64,000 nt of DNA from Mycobacterium sp. UM_WGJ (GTDB lineage Bacteria > Actinomycetota > Actinomycetes > Mycobacteriales > Mycobacteriaceae), in assembly GCF_000455125.1 (NCBI RefSeq), contig NZ_AUWR01000055.1, forward strand, positions 62,001 through 126,000. Direction: 5' to 3'. Made by a program: the position numbers and the translations under genes. The notes beneath the pieces are model-generated. The model was not told the origin of the DNA. It ran no database searches and saw nothing but the letters and a program-made list of their open reading frames with translations. The number at the start of each line of letters is the position of its first letter. Within the stretch, counting starts at the first letter, position 1. This document shows, piece by piece, positions 26,975 to 37,915 of the stretch.

Positions 26975-27892
26975 TTACGCCCGCACAGCCAACTTCCCGC
27001 GATGACCCAATGCGTTGAATTCGGCATCGACGCATCGGTTGATCGTGTGCGCGGCATCAAGCACCGTGGCGGCCAGGTCGTACCTGTCGCTCAGGTCCAG
27101 CGCGGCGCTGACCTCATTGGTGTACTGGCCCGACAACAGGTCCTGGCCCCGCCCGCAGGCCCGGTGAAGTTCGGTACGGACGTCCAGCATCGTGCGGTGA
27201 GCACCGCGCAACGCACCCCCGCGCTGATACGGCGGCCTGGTCGAGCGGCCGGAAGCATGTGCCACCGTCAGCGCATCGAGCAGTTGAACATCGCGTAAGC
27301 CGCCGCGGCCACATTTCAGATCGGGTTCGGCGCTGCCGGCTATGGCTCCACTGCGCTGCCAGCGAGCGTGTGTCACGTCGATGAGTTCGCCGTAACGGGT
27401 GCTGATGCCGTGGCGCCATTGCTGGCGGACGCTGGCGATCAGGCCTGCCGACAACCGCTCATCGCCGGCGATATGGCGGGCGTCCAGCATCGCCAGTGCG
27501 GCGAGGATATCGGAGGTGGCGACCCGCAGCGCCTGCGGAATCGTGCGAACGCTGTGATCGAGGCGAACATTGGCGTCCCACAACGGATACCAGAGCAGTT
27601 CCGCCGTTCGCCCCACGACATCGGCAGGCATGTCGTCGTGCACCAGCAGCAGGTCCAGATCGGAGTGCGGAAGCAACTCACGCCGGCCAAGCGAGCCGGT
27701 TGCCACTAGCGCAAAACCGCTGCCGGGCACAACACCGATCTCAGTCGCCTTGGTAACCAGCCAGGACTCGTGCGCCTCACGCCACACCGTGCGCAGCGCG
27801 ACCGAGTCCCATTGCGCGGATGTCGCACACCGCAATGTGGCTCGAACAGCCGCCAAGTCAGCTGCCGGGCAACTCGCCCCCCTGCGGCTCAT
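26975..27892 (-). CDS. glnD: Truncated PII uridylyltransferase GlnD (nucleotidyltransferase half only)
   Basis: 305 residues against roughly 800 for full GlnD. The nucleotidyltransferase domain is intact, with GSLGRRELLPHSDLDLLL at 66-83 (metal Asp78, Asp80) and CGRGGLRDVQLLDAL. The frame ends at TAA just past the helical region. The HD domain (uridylyl-removal) and both ACT domains (glutamine sensing) are gone. The gene is downstream of amt-glnB, as in M. tuberculosis. In mycobacteria GlnD adenylylates PII. If expressed, it could modify GlnB without removing the group or sensing glutamine; that is inference. It may also be a decaying pseudogene. Confidence 0.85.
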   Translation of the reverse strand: MSRRGASCPAADLAAVRATLRCATSAQWDSVALRTVWREAHESWLVTKATEIGVVPGSGFALVATGSLGRRELLPHSDLDLLLVHDDMPADVVGRTAELLWYPLWDANVRLDHSVRTIPQALRVATSDILAALAMLDARHIAGDERLSAGLIASVRQQWRHGISTRYGELIDVTHARWQRSGAIAGSAEPDLKCGRGGLRDVQLLDALTVAHASGRSTRPPYQRGGALRGAHRTMLDVRTELHRACGRGQDLLSGQYTNEVSAALDLSDRYDLAATVLDAAHTINRCVDAEFNALGHRGKLAVRA

Positions 27893-27926
27893 GACCGTCT
27901 ACATCGGCTCGGATCGCGCTACAGAC

Positions 27927-29649
<1,723 letters not shown>

Positions 29650-29718
29650 GCACCAAACCTCCTCTGCCGCGGCCGGTTGCCAGATGAACCCGGCTGGTCA
29701 TAACCATGCGCAACAGTT

Positions 29719-29756
29719 GTTTCGGCTCTAGCGCCGCTCCGTTGCAGATGTGTGAC
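29719..29756 (-). promoter_or_regulatory. GlnR-type nitrogen-control box upstream of amt
   Basis: On the minus strand GTCAC (29756-29752), 6 bases, GCAAC (29745-29741), 6 bases, a degenerate GCGCT, 6 bases, then GAAAC (29723-29719). This matches three of four boxes of the actinobacterial GlnR pattern gTnAC-n6-GnAAC repeated at 11-base spacing. It lies 70-107 bases upstream of the amt ATG, suggesting induction of amt-glnB under nitrogen limitation. Confidence 0.6.
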
Positions 29757-29866
29757 CACCTGCTCACAGCGGTGAGCCGGGAAGACGGCAGGAAAAGGCC
29801 CGACTGGGCCCTCGCGCGCGGAAATCGGCGCGGGACCCGGGTTCGCTGACGGGTTATGCGGCCGTG

Positions 29867-31384
29867 TTAGGGACGTACGCCGGGCGCACCGCCGACGCCT
29901 CCGGCGCCACCGGTGCCGTCGACGTTGGGCTCGCCGGGCTTGCCCAGTCCGCCGGGGGTACTTCCGGCGGAACCCCCGTTGCCGCCGTCGCCGCCGTCGC
30001 CGCCGGCACCGAGCGAACCGTTGCCGCCAGCACCACCGTTACCGCCGCGGCCACCAGAACTACCGGTCTGATCGGCCGCGGCACCGCCGTTTCCACCGTC
30101 ACCGCCATTGGCGCCGACCCGGCCGCTGCCGCCGGCACCACCGACTCCCCCGGCACCGCCGTTCCCACCGGTCGTACCGAACCCGCCGGCCCCTCCCGCG
30201 CCGCCGTTGCCACCGTGACCGCCGGTGCCGAACGGGTTGGTCAGACCTGCGCCACCCGCGCCACCGGCGCCGCCGTCACCGTCGTCGCCGGCCTGGCCGA
30301 CCGCGCCGAGCCAGCCGACGCCAGCGCCCGCAGCACCACCACGGCCGCCGTCACCGCCGTCACCGCCGTTACCACCGTTGGGCTGGCTGGCGGTGCCGAC
30401 GCCGCCGGCCGCCCCCACTCCGCCGACCCCACCGGCGCCGCCGTTACCGCTGAAGCCCAAGAGCCACCCGGCATTACCGCCCACGCCGCCGTTACCGCCG
30501 GCGCCGCCGTTCAAAGCGGTCACATCGGGACCGTTGACACCGGCCCAGCCGGCGCCGCCGCGGCCACCGGTTCCGCCGAATCCCCAACCGGCCAGGGCGT
30601 CACCCCCCGCCCCACCGGTACCCCCGGCGTGCGTCACCAACGACGTGCCGTCGAAGGTGTCATGGAAGCCGGTACCGCCACGTCCGCCGACACCACCGTC
30701 GCCGAACCACATTCCGCCGGTACCGCCTTGGCCACCCGCACCGGCCTCGATGACCACGCCGCCCGGACCGACGTAGGCCGCGGCGCCCTGACCGCCCGCA
30801 CCACCGTTGCCGAACAAACCGGCGTCGCCGCCGTCACCGCCCACGCCGCCGTTGACCCCGGCGACGCCGGCCGCACCGTCGCCGCCGTCACCGAATAGGA
30901 ACCCGCCGTCGCCAAGGTTTCCCAGACCGAGCCACCCGAACAACGAAATGTTGGCACCGTTGAAGCCGTCAATGCCGTCACCGATCAGATACCGGCCGAA
31001 CGTGAGCACGAACGGTGTGTTGATCAGGTCGATCAGGAGCTGGTTTCCGGCGTTGTGCAGGAAGCCCTCAAGGGCGTCGTGGACCGGGAGATAGAAGCTG
31101 TCCTGATAGAGCTGAGCCCAGTCAGCGGGTACGAACGGGTCGAAGTCGGCGCCCCCCGGGTCGAAGCTGGCAATGCCGATGTCTGCGAGATCGACGCCGA
31201 CCGGGTTGACATCGGCCGTGTCGAACCAGGTTCCCGGGTCGAAGAAGTCGAAATCCGCCTGCGCCGACGGAGGTGTCGCCATGGGCGCCAGGGCGAGCGT
31301 CAAGGCCGCCGCGATACCGCCTGTCGCGCGACTCATCCGACCAGTTGCGCTGCGACCCGCACTGCGGCGTAGACGACGATTCAT
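29867..31384 (-). CDS. PGRS-domain protein with a Sec signal peptide and no PE domain
   Basis: 505 residues. The N-terminus is a Sec-type signal (Arg-rich start, hydrophobic core, ending AQA at residue 43), not a PE helical pair. A spacer includes [16 protein letters not shown] at about 122-137, matching the GRPLI-type junction of PE_PGRS proteins. Residues about 155-505 are Gly-Gly-Ala/Gly-Gly-Asn repeats of the PGRS type. The next gene upstream also uses a Sec signal with a PE-linked domain. It is probably surface-exposed or secreted; its function is unknown. Confidence 0.82.
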   Translation of the reverse strand: MNRRLRRSAGRSATGRMSRATGGIAAALTLALAPMATPPSAQADFDFFDPGTWFDTADVNPVGVDLADIGIASFDPGGADFDPFVPADWAQLYQDSFYLPVHDALEGFLHNAGNQLLIDLINTPFVLTFGRYLIGDGIDGFNGANISLFGWLGLGNLGDGGFLFGDGGDGAAGVAGVNGGVGGDGGDAGLFGNGGAGGQGAAAYVGPGGVVIEAGAGGQGGTGGMWFGDGGVGGRGGTGFHDTFDGTSLVTHAGGTGGAGGDALAGWGFGGTGGRGGAGWAGVNGPDVTALNGGAGGNGGVGGNAGWLLGFSGNGGAGGVGGVGAAGGVGTASQPNGGNGGDGGDGGRGGAAGAGVGWLGAVGQAGDDGDGGAGGAGGAGLTNPFGTGGHGGNGGAGGAGGFGTTGGNGGAGGVGGAGGSGRVGANGGDGGNGGAAADQTGSSGGRGGNGGAGGNGSLGAGGDGGDGGNGGSAGSTPGGLGKPGEPNVDGTGGAGGVGGAPGVRP

Positions 31385-31434
31385 TGCGATTGACCTTTCT
31401 ACGGCTAACCCGAACCAACGGGCCGAAGCTGAAA

Positions 31435-32787
31435 TTAGGCGGGGATAGTCGTGTCGAGGCCGAAGAAATCGCCGATCCAGGACAAATCAGGATTCCCGTC
31501 AAAAAGGGACCCGAGGGAGCTCAGGAAATCCGGCGGGTCCCCGGCGTCGGTCGCCATCGCCGAACCGCCGAAAAGGCCGCCGAACAGCGGGGTGGGGTTC
31601 TGGATATCAAGAAACACGCGCTGGGCCGCGTTCCACAGCGTCGAGAACGGTTCCTGCTCCATAAACGAACCCCAGACGTAATTCGCCGGGTCTTGCAGGG
31701 CACGAAATGCCGCCTGGACACCTTCCGACCAGGCACCACTCAGAGCGGCGTTGACCTCGGCCCAGCTGATGTTGCTCGGCAACAGGTCGAAACTGAACGA
31801 CGTGAGCTCGTTGGCCGGCCCCTGGTTCCAGCCTTCGGTCAAGCTGCCGTAGCCCAAATTCACCAGGATGCGCAAGCTCGGTTCCAACAGGTCTGCCAGG
31901 GGGTTCCCCCAGACGGGATTCACCCGTAGCAGATCTAGCAACGGCAGCGAATCAGCGGGGATCACATAGTAATTGGTGAGACTGTCCCCGGTGGTCTCCA
32001 ACTGAATTGCGTTGGCGATATCGTCGGCACCGACTCCGAAATAGCCGATATGTGTAGAGAACATGCCGACGACGGCATTGAGTGACGATATCAGGTTCAG
32101 CGGGTAACGGGGAAAGTCGGCGTAACCGTCATATTCCATCGTATAGACATCGGTGGTGAAGTAGTCCGGGGTCGGATGCCCAAGAGTCATCCCGTTCCAG
32201 AAGGTAAGGTCCCCGCCCCAGAAGTTCAGCAGCTGGAGCAGACCGCCGTTCGGGTTCGCGGAATTCCCCACGAGCACGAAATGAACATCCTCGGGCGCTA
32301 CGCCCTCTTGGCGAAGCTGTTCCATCGTCATCGACGACATTGCCGAACTCTGCGAGTAGCCGAACACATACACCGGGTTGTCGGCGTTCACCTGCCCGGT
32401 GGCGATCTCCTTGTTGATTGCCTCAGCGAGGATCTGGGCGCCCTGGACCATCGAGATGTTGCCCGGAAAGTACAGCTGGGGGGTGAAGAGCGATTCCGCG
32501 GTTCCGGTAAAGCCATGCGACTGCAGGTACAGCAGGTTGGCAGCGTTGACGTAGCCATCCGACGGCAGCGGAATCCCGCTGCCGCCCATGACGAACCCGA
32601 TGTCACCCGCGGTCAGCGTTACGTCCTGTGACACAGCGGCCGACGACCGGGCGGACAACGGCGACGCCGTGACAAGCCCTGCCATGCCGGCGAAGACGGC
32701 GAGAACGCTTACGACAGCGAGAACTACGCGACCACGGCGGAGCGAACGCCCCCCCTGCGGACCGGTCATCGCGACGACACCAGCCAT
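31435..32787 (-). CDS. PE-PPE domain (alpha/beta hydrolase) protein with Sec signal peptide
   Basis: 450 residues. A hydrophobic N-terminal segment (about 20-45) serves as signal or anchor. The PE-PPE domain follows with the serine-hydrolase elbow VFGYSQSS, Ser145 being the likely nucleophile, and an upstream [16 protein letters not shown] segment. Family members act as esterases or lipases, some on trehalose esters. There is no PE or PPE domain, so export is likely Sec-dependent. It is 50 bases upstream of the PGRS gene on the same strand. Confidence 0.87.
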   Translation of the reverse strand: MAGVVAMTGPQGGRSLRRGRVVLAVVSVLAVFAGMAGLVTASPLSARSSAAVSQDVTLTAGDIGFVMGGSGIPLPSDGYVNAANLLYLQSHGFTGTAESLFTPQLYFPGNISMVQGAQILAEAINKEIATGQVNADNPVYVFGYSQSSAMSSMTMEQLRQEGVAPEDVHFVLVGNSANPNGGLLQLLNFWGGDLTFWNGMTLGHPTPDYFTTDVYTMEYDGYADFPRYPLNLISSLNAVVGMFSTHIGYFGVGADDIANAIQLETTGDSLTNYYVIPADSLPLLDLLRVNPVWGNPLADLLEPSLRILVNLGYGSLTEGWNQGPANELTSFSFDLLPSNISWAEVNAALSGAWSEGVQAAFRALQDPANYVWGSFMEQEPFSTLWNAAQRVFLDIQNPTPLFGGLFGGSAMATDAGDPPDFLSSLGSLFDGNPDLSWIGDFFGLDTTIPA

Positions 32788-32895
32788 GGAAACCCCTTGA
32801 AATGCCCTTCAACGCACCGCGGAACGCGGAACCCCACCCGAAATTAGATCACCCGCAACAGTTTTAGTCAGTAGTTCGGTAGAAAGCCAGCCAGA

Positions 32896-32925
32896 TTGAC
32901 ATAACTGTGCTTATTGGGGCATGAT
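32896..32925 (+). promoter_or_regulatory. Candidate promoter for the SDR gene
   Basis: TTGACA at 32896-32901, an 18-base spacer and CATGAT at 32920-32925 match a sigma-70-type promoter in an AT-rich stretch, about 55 bases before the GTG start at 32981. Confidence 0.5.
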
Positions 32926-32980
32926 AAAAAATCGGCCTTTCGGCTTCCCGAATCGTAGCGCGGAACACCGTCCAAGTAGG

Positions 32981-33766
32981 GTGTCATTCGTGGATATTAA
33001 TGGAGCAAGCGCGATCGTCACCGGTGGCGCATCAGGAATCGGCGCGGCCACTGCCCGCCAGTTGGCCGACAGGGGCGCACGGGTCGTCGTCGCCGACCTG
33101 CAGGCGGACAAGGGCGAGGCGCTGGCCCACGAGATCGGCGGCGTGTTCGTGTCCGTCGACGTGACCAGCACCGAGCAGATCATCGACGCGGTCAACACCG
33201 CGACCGACCTGGGTCCCCTGCGGGCGCTGGTGAACTCGGCCGGTATCGGCTGGGCTCAGCGCACCATCGGCAAGGACGGCGAGTTCGAGTCGGCGCACAA
33301 CCTCGACGCCTACAAGAAGGTTCTCGCCATCAACCTGGTCGGCACCTTCGACTGCATCCGGATCGCGGCCACCGCGATGAGCCGCAACGAGTTCACCGAC
33401 ACCGGCGAGCGGGGCGCAATCGTCAACATGACCAGTGTTGCGGCTTTTGACGGCCAGATCGGCCAGGCCGCTTACTCGTCGTCGAAGGGCGGCGTCGTGG
33501 GCCTGACCCTGCCGGTCGCCCGGGACCTGTCAGCGGCGGGCATCCGTGTCAACACCGTGGCCCCCGGTCTCATCGACACCCCGATTTACGGCGAGGGCGA
33601 GGCCTCGGAGGCCTTCAAGGCCAAGCTCGGTGAGTCCGTACTGTTCCCGCACCGGCTCGGCAAGCCCGAGGAGTTGGCGTCGATGGTGGTGGAACTGCTC
33701 ACCAACTCCTACATGAACGCCGAGGTCGTCCGCGTGGACGGCGGCATTCGGATGCCACCGAAGTAG
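32981..33766 (+). CDS. Short-chain dehydrogenase/reductase (type 2 hydroxyacyl-CoA dehydrogenase-like)
   Basis: 261 residues from a GTG ([13 protein letters not shown]). The classical SDR pattern is present: TGGASGIG cofactor loop, DVTS acid, NSAGIG, and the catalytic Ser/Tyr/Lys with YSSSK, followed by [13 protein letters not shown]. The sequence most resembles mycobacterial proteins of the Rv1144/HSD17B10 type that oxidise 3-hydroxyacyl-CoA or steroid alcohols. The substrate is inferred. Confidence 0.85.
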   Translation: MSFVDINGASAIVTGGASGIGAATARQLADRGARVVVADLQADKGEALAHEIGGVFVSVDVTSTEQIIDAVNTATDLGPLRALVNSAGIGWAQRTIGKDGEFESAHNLDAYKKVLAINLVGTFDCIRIAATAMSRNEFTDTGERGAIVNMTSVAAFDGQIGQAAYSSSKGGVVGLTLPVARDLSAAGIRVNTVAPGLIDTPIYGEGEASEAFKAKLGESVLFPHRLGKPEELASMVVELLTNSYMNAEVVRVDGGIRMPPK

Positions 33767-33782
33767 TTTTCGTCCCCGAGGT

Positions 33783-33840
33783 TGAGATTGCGTCCAGGGT
33801 CGCGGATACCGCGGAATGTACAGCCCTGGGCGCAATCTCA
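33783..33840. repeat. Two-tier inverted repeat downstream of the SDR gene
   Basis: TGAGATTGCG at 33783-33792 pairs with CGCAATCTCA at 33831-33840, and CCAGGG pairs with CCCTGG just inside, with one T-G position: a 17-base near-perfect stem. The 24-base loop contains a second hairpin CGCGG-ATA-CCGCG. It lies between convergent genes, so it may terminate both, or be a dispersed palindromic element. Confidence 0.65.
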
Positions 33841-33866
33841 GCACCAAAGCGGACGCCCGGCACCAT

Positions 33867-34250
33867 CTAGGGGTGTGCCGTAGCGGGTCGGCGCGTGGCA
33901 CCCCAGAGCCCGACGCCGATGCCGACGATCGCTCCACCGAGGCCGATGATCTGCTGGCCGCGCTTGAGGTCGGCGTGCACGCTCATCCCGCCCAGCAGGT
34001 CGGCCGCGTCAGCACCACCGGACGCCAGAAACCAGCCGCGGGTGTCCCGGCCACACGCCGCCGCGTACAGCAACAGCCCCCCGATCAGAGCATCGCGGTA
34101 GCCCATCGACCGAAGCAGTAGGCGCGCGGACGGCCCCGGATCATCCGGCTCTCCCCACAGCCGGTTCGCCCGCAGCGGATCGACCAGAAACGAGATACCC
34201 GACGCCAGCCGGATACTGCCCGCGACCACTGCCGCACGGTCTTTGATCAT
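33867..34250 (-). CDS. Small membrane protein, DUF4267-like
   Basis: 127 residues with about three to four hydrophobic segments (about 8-24, 52-66, 75-88, 100-118). It has Arg/Asp in loops and no catalytic motif. The RLASGISFLVDP start and GYRDALIGGLLLYAA segment resemble the DUF4267 family. Function unknown. It is convergent with the SDR gene across the inverted repeat. Confidence 0.7.
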   Translation of the reverse strand: MIKDRAAVVAGSIRLASGISFLVDPLRANRLWGEPDDPGPSARLLLRSMGYRDALIGGLLLYAAACGRDTRGWFLASGGADAADLLGGMSVHADLKRGQQIIGLGGAIVGIGVGLWGATRRPATAHP

Positions 34251-34286
34251 GCAGCGCAGCCTAGGGCCCGGCGCCTGCGCCGGAAC

Positions 34287-35006
34287 CTATTTCCAGGCGA
34301 ATACCGGTTGCTCCAACTCGTCGACCCGGTCGCCTCGGCCTTCCAGGCACAACCATCGCAGTTGTAACAGCACCGCCCCGGTCGGCGCGTGGATGAGGTC
34401 ATTGCCCAGCGGGATCTGCACGACCGGACGGGGACTCTGGGGAATGCTGACGAATCGCGGCGAGTCATCGCGCTGCAGCTGATGTAGCCCTACGCGGTAG
34501 ACCGCCACCACCTCGGCCGGCGCGGGACGGAGATCGAGCCGCCCCCCGCCCCAGATCACCACCGGGCTGATGACGTATCCCGAGCGGGTCGGATAGTCGT
34601 CGAGCAGACCCAGCACGGCGGAGTCGGGCAGCCTGATGCCGACCTCCTCGTCCAGCTCGCGCAGTGCCGCGTCGACCGCGGTTTCACCGGGATCCAGGCG
34701 GCCACCGGGCAGCGCCCACTGCGCGGCATGCGAGGTGAGTCGAGAGGCTCTGCGACACAAGAGGAATGCAGCACCCCCGGATACGTCGACCATGCGACCG
34801 TCAAGACCAGCCTCGGGCATGGGCCGACCGGCGATCCAGTCGTCCACCGGCGCGGGGTCGGCCCGGTCTTCGCCGACTTCGGAGTCCACGATCACCACCG
34901 CGACCGCCGCGTTCCGCTTCGACGGGTCGGTCACGGTCCGGCGGGCGTGCCCGCCCAGATGCGTCCGGATCCGTTCGCGCAGCGTCTCGTCATAGCTGAT
35001 CGTCAC
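34287..35006 (-). CDS. NUDIX hydrolase
   Basis: 239 residues. The NUDIX box runs GRLDPGETAVDAALRELDEE at 102-121 followed by VGI, matching Gx5Ex7REUxEExGU. The region around it (LLCRRASRL, PGGRLDPGE, LLDDYPTRSGYVISPVV) resembles CoA pyrophosphatase-type members. It hydrolyses a nucleoside diphosphate linked to another group; the substrate is unconfirmed. Confidence 0.88.
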   Translation of the reverse strand: MTISYDETLRERIRTHLGGHARRTVTDPSKRNAAVAVVIVDSEVGEDRADPAPVDDWIAGRPMPEAGLDGRMVDVSGGAAFLLCRRASRLTSHAAQWALPGGRLDPGETAVDAALRELDEEVGIRLPDSAVLGLLDDYPTRSGYVISPVVIWGGGRLDLRPAPAEVVAVYRVGLHQLQRDDSPRFVSIPQSPRPVVQIPLGNDLIHAPTGAVLLQLRWLCLEGRGDRVDELEQPVFAWK

Positions 35007-35053
35007 CGCTTGACCATACGACCGGGGCGTTGCCGTCGACGGTCACCCGCCGC

Positions 35054-35425
35054 TCAGCCGGCGGCCCATTCCTTGGCACGTTCGACGTCATCGAGACCGA
35101 ACACCTTGAGCTCGCCGGGGATCATCCACTCCAGCGCATGCAGGACGTGGGCAACCCACTCCTTGTCGGAGACGATCGCGATGCGTTTGAACGCCGAGTG
35201 ATGCGGCAGTACGGCGCCGAGACCGAGCTTGATGTCCTCGAGCAGCCCGCCGGGCCCGAATCCCTCGTAGTCGGAGTCGATGACCTCCACGATCCTGACA
35301 TCGCCGCCGTCGCGCAGCAGGTCGTGCAGCGAGGGCTTGATCTCACGCAGTTCGTCGCCGCGCAGGCGCCCCGAAACACGAATTCCGGTCACTCCCTGCG
35401 GCATGTCCGGCAGCAGCTCGATCAT
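35054..35425 (-). CDS. SpoIIAA-like (STAS-related) protein
   Basis: 123 residues. The start MIELLPDMPQGVTGIRVSGRL and later DIKLGLGAVLPHHSAFKRIAIVSD match the SpoIIAA-like family found widely in proteobacteria and actinobacteria. Members are small soluble proteins with an anti-sigma-antagonist-like fold. Function unknown. It ends 48 bases from the NUDIX gene on the same strand. Confidence 0.8.
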   Translation of the reverse strand: MIELLPDMPQGVTGIRVSGRLRGDELREIKPSLHDLLRDGGDVRIVEVIDSDYEGFGPGGLLEDIKLGLGAVLPHHSAFKRIAIVSDKEWVAHVLHALEWMIPGELKVFGLDDVERAKEWAAG

Positions 35426-35533
35426 GGGAAGACTCCCCTCTAGCCGATGCCGCCACTGTAGTCCGGCCTCGACCGACTATTCGAAGTCGTTGCCGTGGGA
35501 CTGCTGTTCGCGAAGCCGGGTCGAGAAGGCCAT

Positions 35534-35551
35534 CGAAGTACTACTACTTCG
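35534..35551. terminator. Small hairpin between the GH6 and SpoIIAA-like genes
   Basis: CGAAGTA-CTAC-TACTTCG is a perfect 7-base stem with a 4-base loop, about 25 bases past the GH6 stop on the minus strand. It has no U-run. Confidence 0.35.
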
Positions 35552-35575
35552 CGACCGGACGCTAGTTCTGCCCGG

Positions 35576-36553
35576 TCAGCCCGCGTTGCGCGCCAGGTTG
35601 ATGGCGTACTCGCTGACGAAATGTCCCGCGGCGGGTTCGCCGGAGCCGCAGCTGCCGTCGGACTCCCCGACCCGCTTGACCCACAGGTAGGCGTCGGCGT
35701 GCTGCCCGGCGGTGTTGGCGGTCGGCGGCGTGCCCAGCGCCCGTCCACTGGGGTTGCACCAGTAGAAGGGATCGCCTTCGGCCGGGCCGGCACCGTTACG
35801 GGAGGTGTCGATGACGTAGTGCGCGCCGCCGGTCATCCCCGAGATCTCTTCGCCGTAGCCGATTTCCTCTTCGGTGGTGAAGTAGTTCGTGGAGTTCAGG
35901 GCGAAACCGCGCGCACGCCCCACACCGGCCTGGTTGAGCCGGTTGGCCATCTCTCCGGCGCTCACCCATCGCGAGTGCCCGGCATCGACGTAGACGGCCG
36001 TGGCCGGGTTGCGGCCCAGCGTGTCGACGGCGTAGCTGATCAGGTCGAAGCGCTCCTGACGTGCATCACCGGAGAGGCAGTCGGCCATTGCGAGCGCGTC
36101 GGGCTCGAGGACGATCGCGGCCGGGTTGCCGCCGATCCCGTCGGCGACGCTGTCGATCCAGGCCCGGTAGGACGAGCCGGAGGAGAATCCGCCCGCGGCG
36201 TAGCTGCCGCAGTCACGGTGCGGGATGGCGTAGAGCACCAGCACCGGCATTGCACCGGCCGCGGCGGCCGCGCCGGTGTGCCGGGCCACCGTGGAGCCGA
36301 CAGATCCCACCCCGAACGCCTGGTCCAGCCAGTACGCCTGAGGGGTGTTGGCCACCCGCGCCAGCTCGGCGCTGTCCGGCTGTGCGTTGGAGGCATGCAT
36401 CGCCTTGGAGATGGGGTCGACATAGAAGGGCATGCCGCCCAGCGGGTTGTCACCGTCGGCCTGGGCGACGCCCGCGCCGGCCAGGGCCGCAACGGCAAGG
36501 AGGGGGGTGAGACAGCGCGCGACCGCGCCAAACGCTGAGGGGATCACAGGCAA
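35576..36553 (-). CDS. Secreted glycoside hydrolase family 6 protein (cellulase-like)
   Basis: 325 residues. The signal peptide ends near AQA-DG (31-34). The GH6 signature VLYAIPHRDCGSYAAGG is at 106-122 (Asp114) and EPDAL, with the catalytic acid Asp152, follows. VYVDAGHSRW and YVIDTSRNG complete the barrel. There is no carbohydrate-binding module. It is similar in size and sequence to Rv0062 (CelA1), which cleaves beta-1,4-glucans. Two Cys pairs probably form disulfides. Confidence 0.9.
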   Translation of the reverse strand: MPVIPSAFGAVARCLTPLLAVAALAGAGVAQADGDNPLGGMPFYVDPISKAMHASNAQPDSAELARVANTPQAYWLDQAFGVGSVGSTVARHTGAAAAAGAMPVLVLYAIPHRDCGSYAAGGFSSGSSYRAWIDSVADGIGGNPAAIVLEPDALAMADCLSGDARQERFDLISYAVDTLGRNPATAVYVDAGHSRWVSAGEMANRLNQAGVGRARGFALNSTNYFTTEEEIGYGEEISGMTGGAHYVIDTSRNGAGPAEGDPFYWCNPSGRALGTPPTANTAGQHADAYLWVKRVGESDGSCGSGEPAAGHFVSEYAINLARNAG

Positions 36554-36610
36554 AAATTACCTTATGGCCGAGCCGAGGTCACAAGACGGTCACGATCAAG
36601 GCCGGAGCGC

Positions 36611-37873
36611 TCAACCGAGCAGCGCGTCGACGAACGCGCCCGGCTCGAAGGGGGCCAGATCATCGGGCCCCTCCCCCAGCCCCACCAGCTTGACCGGTAC
36701 CCCCAGCTCCTGCTGCACCCGGAACACGATCCCCCCTTTGGCGGTTCCATCCAGCTTGGTCAGCACCACCCCGGTGATATCGACGACGTCGGCGAACACC
36801 CGGGCCTGGGCCAGGCCGTTCTGCCCGATGGTGGCGTCCAGGACCAGCAGCACCTCGTCGACGGCGGCGCGGCGCTCCACCACCCGCTTGACCTTGCCGA
36901 GCTCATCCATCAGACCGGTCTTGGTGTGCAGCCGTCCCGCGGTGTCGATCACCACCACATCGACGCCGTCGGCGATGCCCTTGTCGACAGCGTCGAACGC
37001 CACCGAGGCCGGGTCCGCGCCTTCGGCGCCGCGCACCACCTCCGCTCCCACCCGCGCCGCCCAGGTCTGCAGCTGGTCGGCCGCTGCGGCGCGGAACGTG
37101 TCCGCCGCGCCCAGCACCACTCGGCGCCCGTCCGCCACCAGCACCCGTGCCAACTTGCCTACCGTGGTGGTCTTGCCGGTGCCGTTGACACCCACCACCA
37201 GCAGCACCGAGGGGTGGTCGTCGTGTGGCAGTGCCCGAATGGACCGCTCCAGTGCCGGCTGCAGCTCGCCGATCAGCACGTCGCGCAGGACCGCACGCGC
37301 CTGCGCTTCGGTGTGCACCTGGCCGCCGGCCAGCCGCTCGCGCAGCTGAGTCACCACCGACTCGGTGACCACCGGACCCAGATCAGCGACCAGCAGGGTG
37401 TCCTCGACGTCCTGCCAGGAGTCATCGTCGAGATCCCCGCCGCCGAGCAGCCCGAGCACACTGCGCCCCAACGCGTTCTGCGACTTGGCCAGCCGGCCAC
37501 GCAGTCTGTCCATCCGGCCTGCGACGGGCTCGATGTCCGGCTCGACGGCCTCGGGCGCCGGCGCCGCCTGGGGTTCGGGAAGTACTTCGACCGGCGCGTC
37601 GGGCAGGTCGACGTCGGTGATGGTGCGCCGCGGAGCGTCACGAGGAACAGTCGCATCGTCGCCGATGATGGGGGCTGGCGGCTCCGCTGTGTCCGTGCGA
37701 CTGAAGGTGATACCCGAGGAGGCGGTGTAGCCGCCGGAACGGTCCAGACTCTCGCGTTGCGGCGCGGACAGGCTGATACGCCGCCGGCGGTGGCGCACCA
37801 AGCCGAAGACCAGTGCGGCGATGACGACGAGCGCGGCAGCGACCGCTAGGGCGATCCAGAGACCTTCAGACAC
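36611..37873 (-). CDS. ftsY: Signal recognition particle receptor FtsY
   Basis: 420 residues. A single N-terminal membrane segment (about 5-26) is followed by an acidic linker and the NG domain with GVNGTGKTTTVGKLA, DTAGRLHTK and TKLDGTAKGG. It docks Ffh-ribosome complexes at the membrane. The order smc then ftsY (minus strand) matches M. tuberculosis. Confidence 0.98.
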   Translation of the reverse strand: MSEGLWIALAVAAALVVIAALVFGLVRHRRRRISLSAPQRESLDRSGGYTASSGITFSRTDTAEPPAPIIGDDATVPRDAPRRTITDVDLPDAPVEVLPEPQAAPAPEAVEPDIEPVAGRMDRLRGRLAKSQNALGRSVLGLLGGGDLDDDSWQDVEDTLLVADLGPVVTESVVTQLRERLAGGQVHTEAQARAVLRDVLIGELQPALERSIRALPHDDHPSVLLVVGVNGTGKTTTVGKLARVLVADGRRVVLGAADTFRAAAADQLQTWAARVGAEVVRGAEGADPASVAFDAVDKGIADGVDVVVIDTAGRLHTKTGLMDELGKVKRVVERRAAVDEVLLVLDATIGQNGLAQARVFADVVDITGVVLTKLDGTAKGGIVFRVQQELGVPVKLVGLGEGPDDLAPFEPGAFVDALLG

Positions 37874-37915
37874 CGCGCCATTGTTTCAGGGTCTTGGCGG
37901 GCCGAGGCGGACAGG

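Noticed and set aside
29867-31384. Glycine-codon repeats as a DNA tandem-repeat or CRISPR-like array
   Set aside because: The periodicity comes from PGRS Gly-Gly-x coding, without fixed-length spacers or identical repeats.
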